A stretch of DNA of 64,000 nucleotides from Flavihumibacter petaseus NBRC 106054 (GTDB taxonomy: Bacteria; Bacteroidota; Bacteroidia; Chitinophagales; Chitinophagaceae), in the NCBI RefSeq assembly GCF_000974785.1, contig NZ_BBWV01000006.1, forward strand, positions 1-64,000, written 5' to 3'. The notes beneath the pieces are model-generated. The model was not told the origin of the DNA. It ran no database searches and worked only from the letters and a program-made list of their open reading frames with translations. This document shows positions 36,446-44,929 of this stretch, piece by piece. The number at the start of each line of letters is the position of its first letter. Within the stretch, counting starts at the first letter, position 1. Both the position numbers and the translations under genes were made by a program.

Positions 36446-37213
36446 TTATCGGTCTATCCATTTGCGGAACGCCGGAGCCTTTTCCCGGCTAATGTCCACT
36501 TCCAGCTTCAGGGGAGCTTTTAGTTGGATATTCAGTTTCTGGTTTTCACTGGGAATAATCCGGTGAATGGCATTGATGTTGATGATACATTGCCTGTTTG
36601 CACGAAAGAAAATCGCCGGATTCAGCATTTCTTCCAGCTCGTCAAGGCTATCCACATCAAGCGGGTATTTGTCGCCTGCCAGCGTGAAAACATAGTTGAG
36701 GTTTTCCCTTATAAAACAGGCAGCATCGGAAACATTGATCGGAACCCAATAGTTGCGTACATCAGCCAGAATCCGTTCACGGTAAACTTTACCCGGTTGC
36801 GCACCGGTCATTGATGCCAGCAGTTTGTGCCAGTCGCGATTGCTGTTCATCACCGGCTGCAGGAAGTTTTTTGTTTTCTGAATGGCAGCTTTAAGTTCTT
36901 CTTCATCCACGGGCTTCAGCAGGTAGTCGATGCCGTTGGATTTGAATGCACGAATGGCATATTCATCGTATGCGGTAGTGAAGATCACCGGGCAGGTCAG
37001 CTGAAAGGTGTCGAACAGTTCGAAACTCATGCCATCACCAAGGTGCACATCCATAAACAAAAAATCCGGTGCAGCATGCTGCATCAGCCATTTCCGGGCA
37101 GCTTTCAGGCTGCTGAGCATTTCCAGGATCTCAATCCCGGGATCGATTTTGTTAATCTTGTATTTGAGTTCTTTGGCAAGCAGGAACTCGTCTTCGATGA
37201 TCAATGCGGTCAT
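36446..37213 (-). CDS. LytTR family response regulator
   Basis: A 255-residue response regulator with a receiver domain (about 1-120: acidic pair in IIEDEF, phospho-acceptor Asp55 in DFLFMDVHLGDG, Lys near 104 in YLLKPV) and a C-terminal LytTR DNA-binding domain (about 145-255: FIRENLNYVFTLAGDKYPLD, FFRANRQCIININAIHRI). It overlaps the upstream kinase by 4 bp (ATGA) and is followed 2 bp later by the second kinase. One regulator lying between two near-identical kinases suggests that both signal to it. Confidence 0.94.
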   Translation of the reverse strand: MTALIIEDEFLLAKELKYKINKIDPGIEILEMLSSLKAARKWLMQHAAPDFLFMDVHLGDGMSFELFDTFQLTCPVIFTTAYDEYAIRAFKSNGIDYLLKPVDEEELKAAIQKTKNFLQPVMNSNRDWHKLLASMTGAQPGKVYRERILADVRNYWVPINVSDAACFIRENLNYVFTLAGDKYPLDVDSLDELEEMLNPAIFFRANRQCIININAIHRIIPSENQKLNIQLKAPLKLEVDISREKAPAFRKWIDR

Positions 37214-40209
37214 ATCAACGGTATTTTTACCTGGAAGGAATCATCTGTTTCTTCAACCAGGATAGGTTGTTGCGTAAAATAGGTATACAATGATTTCATT
37301 TGTTGTAATCCCTGCTGGTTGCTGGTTTCCACATTGCTTTTTTTCTGGATATTGTTGCGCACGACCAGGTACTGGCCTTCCGTGAAGATGCGGATAATGA
37401 GGGGCATGTCCTGATCAATGCTGTTGTGTTTGATGGCATTGTCGATGAGGTTCTGAAGGGTGACCGGAACGATCTTCCTGTTCAGCTTGCCGGATTCAAT
37501 ATCAAGTGCTGTGATCAGTGCACTTTGAAAACGGGTTTCCAGCAGACGGATATAAGAGGAAACGAATTTTATTTCCTCCTCAAGCGGGATAAGGTCATTG
37601 TTCCTGCTTTGCAGGATATAGCGGTAGGTTTTGCTCAGGCTCTCGAGAAATTTCCCTGCGAGATGCTGATCGGTACGGATCAGGCTGCCAAGGGAGGAAA
37701 GTGAATTGAAAAGAAAATGGGGGTTGAGTTGTTGTTTGAGGGCTTCGAACATAGCCATTGCCTTTTCTTTTTCGAGCAATTGTGCGCGGCTTTGCAAAAG
37801 ATAGATCTTTTTCTGCTGTTGCAGACGATTGCGGTACCATAGGTAGGAAAAGCTGACCACCACGAATGTTATCATCAGCCAGAACCAGGTGCTTTTGTAA
37901 TACACCGTTTCGATATGTACCCGAAGGGACTTTTCAGGAGCCAAGATCCATTGTTCGGCATCATTGCTTGTTTTGTACCGGAAAGTGTAATTGCCTCCCG
38001 GTAGCTTGGTATAGCTGGCCATGCCTGTTGTGTTGATTACCCAGTCCCGGTCAACATCCTCCAGTTTATAAGCGAAAAAGCGCTGATTGGGAATATTGTT
38101 GTTCAGGTCGACCATTTGAAAACTGATAAAGTTTTCATTGGATTTCAACCGGATCTCGCGAAGATCTTCGATGTTGGTTTTGCCGATATATGGCTTGTCG
38201 AAAATTTTTATTGAGGCAAGGTGAAGATTGCTTTCGCTGGATTGGGGTTTTACTTCAAGCGGTTTGAACTCTACGAAACCGTTCATCGTTGGAAAAACGA
38301 AATCTCCGTTTCTTTTGCGAAGCGCAGGCATATCGGAGAATTCAAGCGTGGGCAGGCCGTCTTCGGTGGTATACAAGGTAAAATGTTTCCTGACATTATC
38401 GAGCATTGCCAACCCGGCAGTGGTTGCCACCCAGAGACGGTCTGCATCATCAACCAGCAGCCCGGAGCATTTTGCCGCAGGAAGCCCCTGTGATACGGTG
38501 AATTTTTGGAATTTCCCGGATTTCGGATCATAACCCACAAGACCATTGAACGATGAAAGCCAGATAACGCCAGCATGGTCTTCGGTTATGGCGGTGATTG
38601 TATTGCCAAGCAGGTCGCCATCGGCCAATAGGCCTGCCTGCCATTGTTTTACTGTATGCCTGACCGGATCATACATGCGCAGACCGGTTCCATCCATTCC
38701 CATCCATAGTCGCTTTTGTTTGTCTTCATAGATCACCCGGACTCCGGTATCTATCACATTGATTAATTCCGGTATTTCCGAATAGATATGAATATTCCGG
38801 TCTGAGGCTGCCTGGTAATAAAGGCTGTTACCGGTTCCGAACCAGACATTGCCCCTGGTGTCTTTTTTTACACACCAGTAAAATGATAGCGGTAAACGGT
38901 TATGAGGATCGTTGTACAGCATTTTATCAGTAACCGGATTATACCTGTTCATTCCCCTGGAGGTTCCGATCCAGATCAATGTATCATTGTCCCATGCAAT
39001 AGACCTGATGGAACTGCTGTAAAGAATGGTGCTGTTGAAACTGTTGCGCCAGTTGCTGTACGTTTCGGTGGATGGGTTGAATCTTGATATACCTGACGCC
39101 CAGCCCATCCAGAGGTTCCCGTTGGGTTCTTCCATCACTGCCCGCGCCCAGGGTGAAACGATCGGGTACTTTTCATTATCAACAGGTGCATAAAGCGAAA
39201 ACGGCGTTCTGTCCGGATGAAAATAGCCAACACCGTTGCCTTCTGTGCCTACCCAGATAAAGTCATTATTGCTCTGAAACAGTGGAGAGGTGACGTAGAG
39301 TGATACGGATTTATTGAAGGGGTCCCAGTCGTCATACCATCTTGATTGACCGGTTTTGTTGTCGTAGGAGAAAAGCCATTGAGACGTGGTGGCAATCCAG
39401 AGCCTGTTTTTATGGTCAGTCAGCATGCTCATGACCACATTCCCGGTTGTCGTATCGCGAAGTTTGCTGCTGATATCAAGTTCCCTGCTTGATTTCAGAG
39501 ACGGGTCAATCCGGCGGATCACGACCCCCTTACCATAACATGCCACGAGAATCCGGCCATCGTGGTCGAAGGCGATACGGGTGGCATTCCGTTCGGGTAA
39601 AAGGGAATCGGCAATTCTATCAAAATGCCCGTTGTGCAGGTTTAAAACATAGGAGTAGGCACCACAGACTGCATACAGAACACCATTCCGCAGATCAAAA
39701 TCGTGGATTGTCGCTACCCAGGCGGGAACCAGCCATTGTGCCTGCATTTTGTGCCGGGTGATCCGGAGCAGTCCCTTGTTGGTGAGAAACAGCAGGTCGC
39801 CGGTAACGAGGTCTTCCCTGATTTTCCGGAATTCAACTCCTTTGGTTCCATTGACCAGTATAAATTGTTCGGTGTGGTGATCAAACTGGTACAGCCCATC
39901 ATTAAAGCCAATCCACAGGGTGCCCTGGCGGTCACAGAAAATAGCCCTGGGGACGCTTGCCGGTAGGGAATGGGGCTTGTTGGGGATGTTATAATACTTT
40001 TTGACGGTGGTTCCGTCATAACGGTTCAGGCCGCTGATGGTGCCGATCCACATATAACCATATTTATCCTGACCGATAGCCCTGATCACACCATCCGCCA
40101 GACCATTCGCAGCCGTAAGCACGTGAACCTTGATATCCCTGGTCTGGCCGTTCAGATACAGGACCGGCAGGATAACGGCCAGGAGTAAAGCGATACGACG
40201 GAATGGCAT
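37210..40209 (-). CDS. Reg_prop/Y_Y_Y sensor histidine kinase, LytS type (copy 2)
   Basis: A 999-residue sensor kinase with the same layout as its neighbour at 33447-36443: signal peptide (RRIALLLAVILPVLYLNG), two Reg_prop propellers, Y_Y_Y domain (NYTFRYKTSNDAEQWIL), membrane helix near residue 785, and LytS kinase (KQQLNPHFLFNSLSSLGSLI). The cytoplasmic halves are nearly identical over about 200 residues, while the propellers differ more, which suggests a tandem duplication followed by divergence of the sensor part. I chose the ATG at 40209; a TTG at 40224 is in frame. It is the first gene of the kinase-regulator-kinase operon and starts 14 nt beyond a terminator-like hairpin. Confidence 0.93.
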   Translation of the reverse strand: MPFRRIALLLAVILPVLYLNGQTRDIKVHVLTAANGLADGVIRAIGQDKYGYMWIGTISGLNRYDGTTVKKYYNIPNKPHSLPASVPRAIFCDRQGTLWIGFNDGLYQFDHHTEQFILVNGTKGVEFRKIREDLVTGDLLFLTNKGLLRITRHKMQAQWLVPAWVATIHDFDLRNGVLYAVCGAYSYVLNLHNGHFDRIADSLLPERNATRIAFDHDGRILVACYGKGVVIRRIDPSLKSSRELDISSKLRDTTTGNVVMSMLTDHKNRLWIATTSQWLFSYDNKTGQSRWYDDWDPFNKSVSLYVTSPLFQSNNDFIWVGTEGNGVGYFHPDRTPFSLYAPVDNEKYPIVSPWARAVMEEPNGNLWMGWASGISRFNPSTETYSNWRNSFNSTILYSSSIRSIAWDNDTLIWIGTSRGMNRYNPVTDKMLYNDPHNRLPLSFYWCVKKDTRGNVWFGTGNSLYYQAASDRNIHIYSEIPELINVIDTGVRVIYEDKQKRLWMGMDGTGLRMYDPVRHTVKQWQAGLLADGDLLGNTITAITEDHAGVIWLSSFNGLVGYDPKSGKFQKFTVSQGLPAAKCSGLLVDDADRLWVATTAGLAMLDNVRKHFTLYTTEDGLPTLEFSDMPALRKRNGDFVFPTMNGFVEFKPLEVKPQSSESNLHLASIKIFDKPYIGKTNIEDLREIRLKSNENFISFQMVDLNNNIPNQRFFAYKLEDVDRDWVINTTGMASYTKLPGGNYTFRYKTSNDAEQWILAPEKSLRVHIETVYYKSTWFWLMITFVVVSFSYLWYRNRLQQQKKIYLLQSRAQLLEKEKAMAMFEALKQQLNPHFLFNSLSSLGSLIRTDQHLAGKFLESLSKTYRYILQSRNNDLIPLEEEIKFVSSYIRLLETRFQSALITALDIESGKLNRKIVPVTLQNLIDNAIKHNSIDQDMPLIIRIFTEGQYLVVRNNIQKKSNVETSNQQGLQQMKSLYTYFTQQPILVEETDDSFQVKIPLI

Positions 40210-40222
40210 GGCTGTAAATTGC

Positions 40223-40253
40223 AAAAAAAAAGCGCCAGTTCGGCAACTGACGC
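40223..40253 (-). terminator. rho-independent terminator after the 3-hydroxybutyryl-CoA dehydrogenase gene
   Basis: On the minus strand a 9-position stem with one mismatch (40253-40245 with 40240-40232, loop of 4) is followed by nine T residues. It would end transcription of the gene at 40404-41300. It lies only 14 nt before the kinase ATG at 40209, so it might also act as an attenuator. The rest of the gap 40254-40403 holds no gene. Confidence 0.75.
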
Positions 40254-40403
40254 AGGATAAGGTTTTAGAATAAGGCTTAAATAAATTAAGTGGTTTCGAA
40301 AGGTTTAATGGTCAACGATGCCTTAACCCGACACAAATCTGTAAAAGGTTTGGAGTACCTGCAACTCAAACTCTATGAGGCGTCAGAAAATCTGCATGAA
40401 CCG

Positions 40404-41300
40404 TTATATTCTGGCCATGAAGGCGCTAACCCTGAGGTCTTTGCTACCCGATTCATATTTGTAAAATCCTTCACCTGTTTTGACGCCGAGTTTTCCGGCA
40501 GCAACCAGGTTTACCAGTAATGGGGAAGGTGCATACCGGGGGTTGCCAAAACCGTCATGCAATACCCGCAGGATATTGAGGCAAATGTCCAGCCCGATAA
40601 AATCTGCCAGTTGCAGCGGTCCCATCGGATGGGCCATGCCAAGTTTCATCACCGTATCAATAGATTCCACATCGCCGACGCCTTCATGCAAGGCAGAAAT
40701 GGCTTCGTTAATCATAGGCATCAGGATCCTGTTGGCAATGAAACCCGGGTAGTCTTTAGAGGTGGCGGGAATTTTTTTGATCCTGGAGCAAAGTTCAGTG
40801 ATCAGGCGGGTGACTTCTTCACTGGTCTGGTATCCGTTGATGATCTCAACTAGTTTCATAACAGGCACCGGGTTCATGAAATGCATGCCGATCACTTTGT
40901 CGGGCCTGGCGGTTGCTGACGCGATTGTAGTGATGGAAAGGGAAGATGTGTTGGAAGCCAGGATGCAGTCCTTCGGTGCATGGGCATCAAGGGCCTTAAA
41001 AATATTCAATTTGATCTGCAGATCTTCGGAGGCTGCTTCTATTACCAGCTGAACGTCTTTAACGCCGGATTCCAGTTGGGTGAAAGTGCTGATCCTTTCA
41101 TATGCGGCATTGCTGTCTTCTTCGGAGATTGAACCCCGTGTAACCTGGCGGTCGAGGTTTTTGCGGATGGCCTGGAGGGCCTTGATGAGTTGTTCGGCAT
41201 TAACGTCAATGAGGTGAACGTTAAAGCCTTCCTGGGCGAAGCAATGGGCAATTCCGTTACCCATGGTGCCGGCACCGATTACAGCAATCTTTTGAAACAT
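40404..41300 (-). CDS. 3-hydroxybutyryl-CoA dehydrogenase
   Basis: A 298-residue NAD(P)-dependent dehydrogenase that interconverts acetoacetyl-CoA and 3-hydroxybutyryl-CoA in fatty acid and amino acid degradation, in the cytoplasm. The Rossmann motif is IAVIGAGTMGNGIAHCFAQE at residues 4-23. The catalytic histidine is in VIGMHFMNPVPVMKLVE and the C-terminal domain has KDYPGFIANRILMPMINEA and LGMAHPMGPLQLADFIGLD. Length matches the single-domain HBDH family. Upstream of the ATG is TAAATTG followed by 5 nt, one base short of the -7 consensus. It stands alone between the carboxypeptidase-like gene and the kinase operon and ends in a clear terminator. Confidence 0.93.
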   Translation of the reverse strand: MFQKIAVIGAGTMGNGIAHCFAQEGFNVHLIDVNAEQLIKALQAIRKNLDRQVTRGSISEEDSNAAYERISTFTQLESGVKDVQLVIEAASEDLQIKLNIFKALDAHAPKDCILASNTSSLSITTIASATARPDKVIGMHFMNPVPVMKLVEIINGYQTSEEVTRLITELCSRIKKIPATSKDYPGFIANRILMPMINEAISALHEGVGDVESIDTVMKLGMAHPMGPLQLADFIGLDICLNILRVLHDGFGNPRYAPSPLLVNLVAAGKLGVKTGEGFYKYESGSKDLRVSAFMARI

Positions 41301-41327
41301 AGCAGCAATTTAGGCCGTAAAAATAGC

Positions 41328-41969
41328 CTAGTTCTTGCTTTTGAAATCACCCCGTTTCCAGGCGCGTATAAATTCTCCCCACGCGACGGGGTTCATGAGA
41401 TTGATCGGAGGTGTCTGCCCTGCATAGGTGTATTTGTAGGCATTTTTGCGAAGGGTATAATTCGCCGCTTCCTGGCCGTCGGCCGGGATGATTTTCATCA
41501 TTGCCCGACGGGTCTGTTCGTCTGTATTCTTCCTGGCGATTTCCAGGTTATCATCCGGTATGGAGGTGTTGACGAAATCCCGTTCAAACTGCTCCCGGGT
41601 GGGCCTGGGGCGTATAATGGTGGCCGGTAGGTACTGGGTATCCGTCACCATCAGCTGCACCATGCTGTACTGATTACCTTCCAGGTTTCTCGGAATTTCC
41701 ACCAGTTTCGGTTTATATCCGATACTGGAAAATTCGATCTTATCTCCTTTCAGCACAACAATGCTGAAAACACCCTGTTCGTTGGTTATGGTACCCCTGC
41801 TACCGCCTTTGATTGTAACGCTTACGGAAGGAATTCCCTGGAGGCTGTCTGCAGTCATCACAATACCATACAATTGCACCACAGAATCTTTGATTTGCTC
41901 AAATTGTGCGTTTGCGCGTTGACAAATGGCAAAAAAACCTATTATAAGCAGAGGTAGAATTCGCTTCAT
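41328..41969 (-). CDS. CarboxypepD_reg-like domain secreted protein
   Basis: A 213-residue exported protein with a signal peptide (about residues 1-21, ending RANAQ). A CarboxypepD_reg-like beta-sandwich follows (about 30-105: LYGIVMTADSLQGIPSVSVT, RGTITNEQGVFSIVV, KIEFSSIGYKPK). The C-terminal half (about 110-213) is polar and unassigned; it contains INLMNPVAWGEFIRAWKRGD. Stand-alone proteins of this type are common in Bacteroidota and their role is unknown. The start ATG at 41969 has an exact TATATTTG box 5 nt upstream. The gap to the HBDH gene downstream is 27 bp. Confidence 0.85.
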   Translation of the reverse strand: MKRILPLLIIGFFAICQRANAQFEQIKDSVVQLYGIVMTADSLQGIPSVSVTIKGGSRGTITNEQGVFSIVVLKGDKIEFSSIGYKPKLVEIPRNLEGNQYSMVQLMVTDTQYLPATIIRPRPTREQFERDFVNTSIPDDNLEIARKNTDEQTRRAMMKIIPADGQEAANYTLRKNAYKYTYAGQTPPINLMNPVAWGEFIRAWKRGDFKSKN

Positions 41970-41974
41970 TGATT

Positions 41975-41982
41975 CAAATATA
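41975..41982 (-). promoter_or_regulatory. -7 box 5 nt before the CarboxypepD_reg-like gene
   Basis: Reads TATATTTG on the minus strand, then AATCA, then the ATG at 41969. It is an exact TAnnTTTG match with the same 5-nt spacing as at fmt, prmC and ftsK. Confidence 0.55.
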
Positions 41983-42027
41983 TACCCTTCCGCAAATTCG
42001 CTTCAACAATTTACGGATGGCATTGGT

Positions 42028-42035
42028 TAATTTTG
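42028..42035 (+). promoter_or_regulatory. -7 box of the Mrp ATPase gene
   Basis: Reads TAATTTTG, an exact TAnnTTTG match, 22 nt before the ATG at 42058. This spacing leaves a leader of about 16-20 nt. No convincing -33 element is seen. Confidence 0.45.
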
Positions 42036-42057
42036 CTGTAAAATTAGGAAGATAAGC

Positions 42058-43152
42058 ATGACGCAAGAGCAAGTACTGGCAGCATTAAGCAATGTGCAGG
42101 AACCGGATCTGGGCAGTGATATCGTTTCGCTGAACATGGTAAAAGATCTTGAGATCGAAGGTGATTCCGTGAAATTTACCATCGTTTTGACAACTCCGGC
42201 CTGTCCCATGAAGGATATGATGAAGAATGCATCCGTCAATGCAATTCAGCTGCTGGTGAGCAAAGAAGCGAAGGTTACCGTCAATTTTACGGCCAATACC
42301 AGTTCGGTAAGGAAGGACAGCGGCGCCGTTTTGCCACGCGTGAAAAATATCATTGCTGTGGTGAGCGGCAAGGGCGGCGTGGGTAAAAGTACCGTCGCTG
42401 CAAATCTTGCGCTGGCGCTTTCCAAAGGGGGCGCATCAGTGGGACTGATGGATGCAGATATTTACGGCCCGAGTGTTCCCATTATGTTTGGCGTACGTGG
42501 CGAGCGCCCGAAAATGATCCAGCAGGGGGAAAAGGGACTGATCCTGCCCCTGGAACGGTACGGCATCAAATTGATGAGCATCGGCCTGCTGGTTGATGAA
42601 AAAAATGCGGTGGTATGGCGCGGTCCGATGGCCAGCAGCGCAATCCGTCAGTTTGTTACGGATGTTTACTGGGATGAACTGGATTACCTCGTGATCGACA
42701 TGCCTCCCGGTACCGGTGATATTCACCTTACCCTGATGCAGACAGTTCCCGTTACTGGTGTGGTGGTGGTCACCACCCCGCAGGAGGTAGCGCTGGCCGA
42801 TGCCAAAAAAGGAATTGCCATGTTCGGCCAGGCCCAGATCAAGGTGCCGATCATTGGTATCGTGGAGAATATGAGTTATTTCACTCCCGAAGAATTGCCT
42901 GATAATAAGTACTATATATTTGGAAAGGAGGGGGGGAAACGCCTTGCAGAGGAGTATGATATACCCTTCCTTGGACAGATTCCCCTGGTTCAGGGCATCC
43001 GCGAAGGCGGTGACAAGGGAATTCCAGTAATGGAATCTGATGATGCCATTACAAAGGCGGCATTTGAACATTTCGCCGGAGTGACAGCCAGGAGCATTGC
43101 CATGCGTAATGCGAATCTTGGCGCAACCCGGGTTATTGAAGTTGTGGCCTGA
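42058..43152 (+). CDS. Mrp/NBP35 family iron-sulfur cluster carrier ATPase
   Basis: A 364-residue P-loop ATPase of the Mrp/ApbC group that carries iron-sulfur clusters to target proteins. The N-terminal MIP18/DUF59-like domain (about residues 1-80) includes VQEPDLGSDIVSLNMV and TTPACPMKDMM. The deviant Walker A is VVSGKGGVGKST (about 102-112), and LVIDMPPGTGD is Walker B. In the region where many Mrp proteins have a CxxC cluster ligand (after NMSYFTP) this copy has EELPDNKYYIFG with no cysteine, a form I recall from other Bacteroidota Mrp proteins. The glycerophosphodiesterase gene follows after 74 bp. Confidence 0.92.
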   Translation: MTQEQVLAALSNVQEPDLGSDIVSLNMVKDLEIEGDSVKFTIVLTTPACPMKDMMKNASVNAIQLLVSKEAKVTVNFTANTSSVRKDSGAVLPRVKNIIAVVSGKGGVGKSTVAANLALALSKGGASVGLMDADIYGPSVPIMFGVRGERPKMIQQGEKGLILPLERYGIKLMSIGLLVDEKNAVVWRGPMASSAIRQFVTDVYWDELDYLVIDMPPGTGDIHLTLMQTVPVTGVVVVTTPQEVALADAKKGIAMFGQAQIKVPIIGIVENMSYFTPEELPDNKYYIFGKEGGKRLAEEYDIPFLGQIPLVQGIREGGDKGIPVMESDDAITKAAFEHFAGVTARSIAMRNANLGATRVIEVVA

Positions 43153-43226
43153 CGCTGTACCCCGATTCGTTTGCCGCTTTCCGTTATCTTGCCGGTTAAG
43201 AATAAATTCCGACAAAGCAGCAATTC

Positions 43227-44132
43227 ATGAAAAAAGCCGGGTGGCTGGGTATATTCTTGCTTTCACTGGGGTGTCTGCAGCCACCAGCCAGAAAGGCTAT
43301 CCCGCTGCCAGCCGTTGATAACGAAGGCCATCGCGGCTGCAGGGGGCTGTTGCCGGAAAACTCCATTGCGGCAATGCTGTATGCCCTGGACCTGGGCGTC
43401 ACTACGCTGGAAATGGATGTGGTGATCAGCGCCGACGGACAGGTCCTTCTTTCACACGAACCATTTTTTAATGCCCAGATCAGCAGCCATCCCGATGGCC
43501 GGTTCGTAGATACGGCCGAAGCGCGCACACTGAATATTTACCAGATGAACTATGCCGATATCAGGCAATATGATGTCGGTAACCGCCAGCATCCCGCATT
43601 TCCACAGCAGCGTGTACAACCGGCGATCAAACCACTTCTTGCTGATGTGATCGACAGTGTGGAGCAATATGCTTTGGCAACGGGAAGACCGCTTCCCTTT
43701 TACAATATCGAAACAAAAACCAGCCCGGCTACCGACGATGTTTTTCATCCCCGTCCCGCACCATTTGTAAAGCAACTGCTGGATGTAGTCAACGACAAAA
43801 AGGTTGGTCCGCGGACCATCATACAATCCTTTGATTTCCGGACACTCCGGGAAGTTCACCGGCATTACCCCAAAGTAAGAACATCAGTGCTGATTGACGC
43901 CCATGATCACCGTTCAATGAAACGGCAAATCCGTGATCTGGGTTTTGTTCCGGATATTTACAGTCCGAATTTCCAGCTGGTAACAACCGAACTCGTGGAA
44001 ACCTGTCACGCACGCGGCATGAAAGTGGTAGCCTGGACAGCCAACAACCGGGCGATCATTAACCGGCTCAAACAGATGGGTGTAGACGGAATCATCTCAG
44101 ACTATCCTGATTTATTGACCAGAAAAAAATAA
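43227..44132 (+). CDS. glycerophosphodiester phosphodiesterase
   Basis: A 301-residue enzyme of the GDPD family, which hydrolyses glycerophosphodiesters to glycerol 3-phosphate and an alcohol. An N-terminal hydrophobic stretch ends in a lipobox-like LSLGCLQP, so it is probably an exported lipoprotein. The TIM barrel has the family motif GHRGCRGLLPENSIAA (catalytic His), TTLEMDVVISADGQVLLSHEP split over residues about 53-73 with the metal Glu and Asp, and IETKTSPATDD. The C-terminus has VVAWTANNRAIINRL and GVDGIISDYPDLL, standard for the family. The SDR gene starts 2 bp downstream. Confidence 0.92.
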   Translation: MKKAGWLGIFLLSLGCLQPPARKAIPLPAVDNEGHRGCRGLLPENSIAAMLYALDLGVTTLEMDVVISADGQVLLSHEPFFNAQISSHPDGRFVDTAEARTLNIYQMNYADIRQYDVGNRQHPAFPQQRVQPAIKPLLADVIDSVEQYALATGRPLPFYNIETKTSPATDDVFHPRPAPFVKQLLDVVNDKKVGPRTIIQSFDFRTLREVHRHYPKVRTSVLIDAHDHRSMKRQIRDLGFVPDIYSPNFQLVTTELVETCHARGMKVVAWTANNRAIINRLKQMGVDGIISDYPDLLTRKK

Positions 44133-44134
44133 GC

Positions 44135-44920
44135 ATGAATATTTCCCTTGAAGGCAAACACGCGCTTATTGGTGGCAGTTCAAAAGGAATCGGACTCGCT
44201 GTGGCCCGTGAACTTGCTGCGCTGGGCGCTTCCTGCACATTGCTTGCACGCAATCAAGACGCACTGGCAAAAGCAGTGGCTGAATTACCGGTAACTGCCG
44301 GCGGAAAGCATCAGTACCTGGTTGCAGACTACGATCAGCCGGAAAAGGTTTCGCAAACGGTTACCAGGCTGCTTGACGGCGGACCGGTGCATATCCTGAT
44401 CAACAATACCGGAGGACCCAAACCCGGAAAGATAATAGATGCGTTGACAGATGAATTTGAAGCGGCTTACCGCCAGCATGTGCTGATGAACCAGTTGATG
44501 TGCCAGCTTGTAGTACCGGCAATGAAGACCGAAAAATTTGGTCGCATCGTCAATATTATTTCGACATCGGTCAAAGTTCCCCTACCCAACCTGGGGGTCA
44601 GCAATACCGTCCGTGCTGCTGTTGCAGGCTGGGCAAAGACACTCAGCAATGAATTGGCAGCGTTCGGTATCACTGTCAATAATGTGTTGCCGGGTTTTAT
44701 CAGCACGGAAAGGCTTGATGCACTTACGGCTGTCAATGCTGCTGCGAAAGGGATCAGTGTGGGGGAAGAAATGGGAAAGATGGCAGATTCTGTGCCGGCT
44801 GGCAGGATCGGAACTGCAGAAGAGATTGCTGCTGTCGCCGCGTTTCTTTGCACTCCTGCTGCTGCCTATGTTACCGGTGAGTCCATCCGTGTGGACGGTG
44901 GAAGAACAGGAAGTATTTAA
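44135..44920 (+). CDS. SDR family oxidoreductase with substituted catalytic Tyr/Lys
   Basis: A 261-residue protein with the short-chain dehydrogenase fold. The cofactor motif GGSSKGIGLAVA (residues 13-24) and INNTGGPKPG (89-98) are present, as is the C-terminal ITVNNVLPGFISTERLD and the final GESIRVDGGRTGSI. The usual catalytic YxxxK is missing: the aligned positions are Ser156 and Arg160 in LGVSNTVRAAVAGW. This resembles a known subgroup annotated as BKR-like SDR-like that lacks the standard tetrad. Calling it a 3-oxoacyl-ACP reductase would be unsafe. It lies between the GDPD and kynureninase genes with gaps of 2 and 9 bp. Confidence 0.85.
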   Translation: MNISLEGKHALIGGSSKGIGLAVARELAALGASCTLLARNQDALAKAVAELPVTAGGKHQYLVADYDQPEKVSQTVTRLLDGGPVHILINNTGGPKPGKIIDALTDEFEAAYRQHVLMNQLMCQLVVPAMKTEKFGRIVNIISTSVKVPLPNLGVSNTVRAAVAGWAKTLSNELAAFGITVNNVLPGFISTERLDALTAVNAAAKGISVGEEMGKMADSVPAGRIGTAEEIAAVAAFLCTPAAAYVTGESIRVDGGRTGSI

Positions 44921-44929
44921 AGCTGACCT

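Noticed and set aside
42436-43215. 259-codon minus-strand frame opposite the Mrp ATPase
   Set aside because: His/Gln/Asn-rich antisense shadow; the plus strand carries an intact P-loop ATPase.
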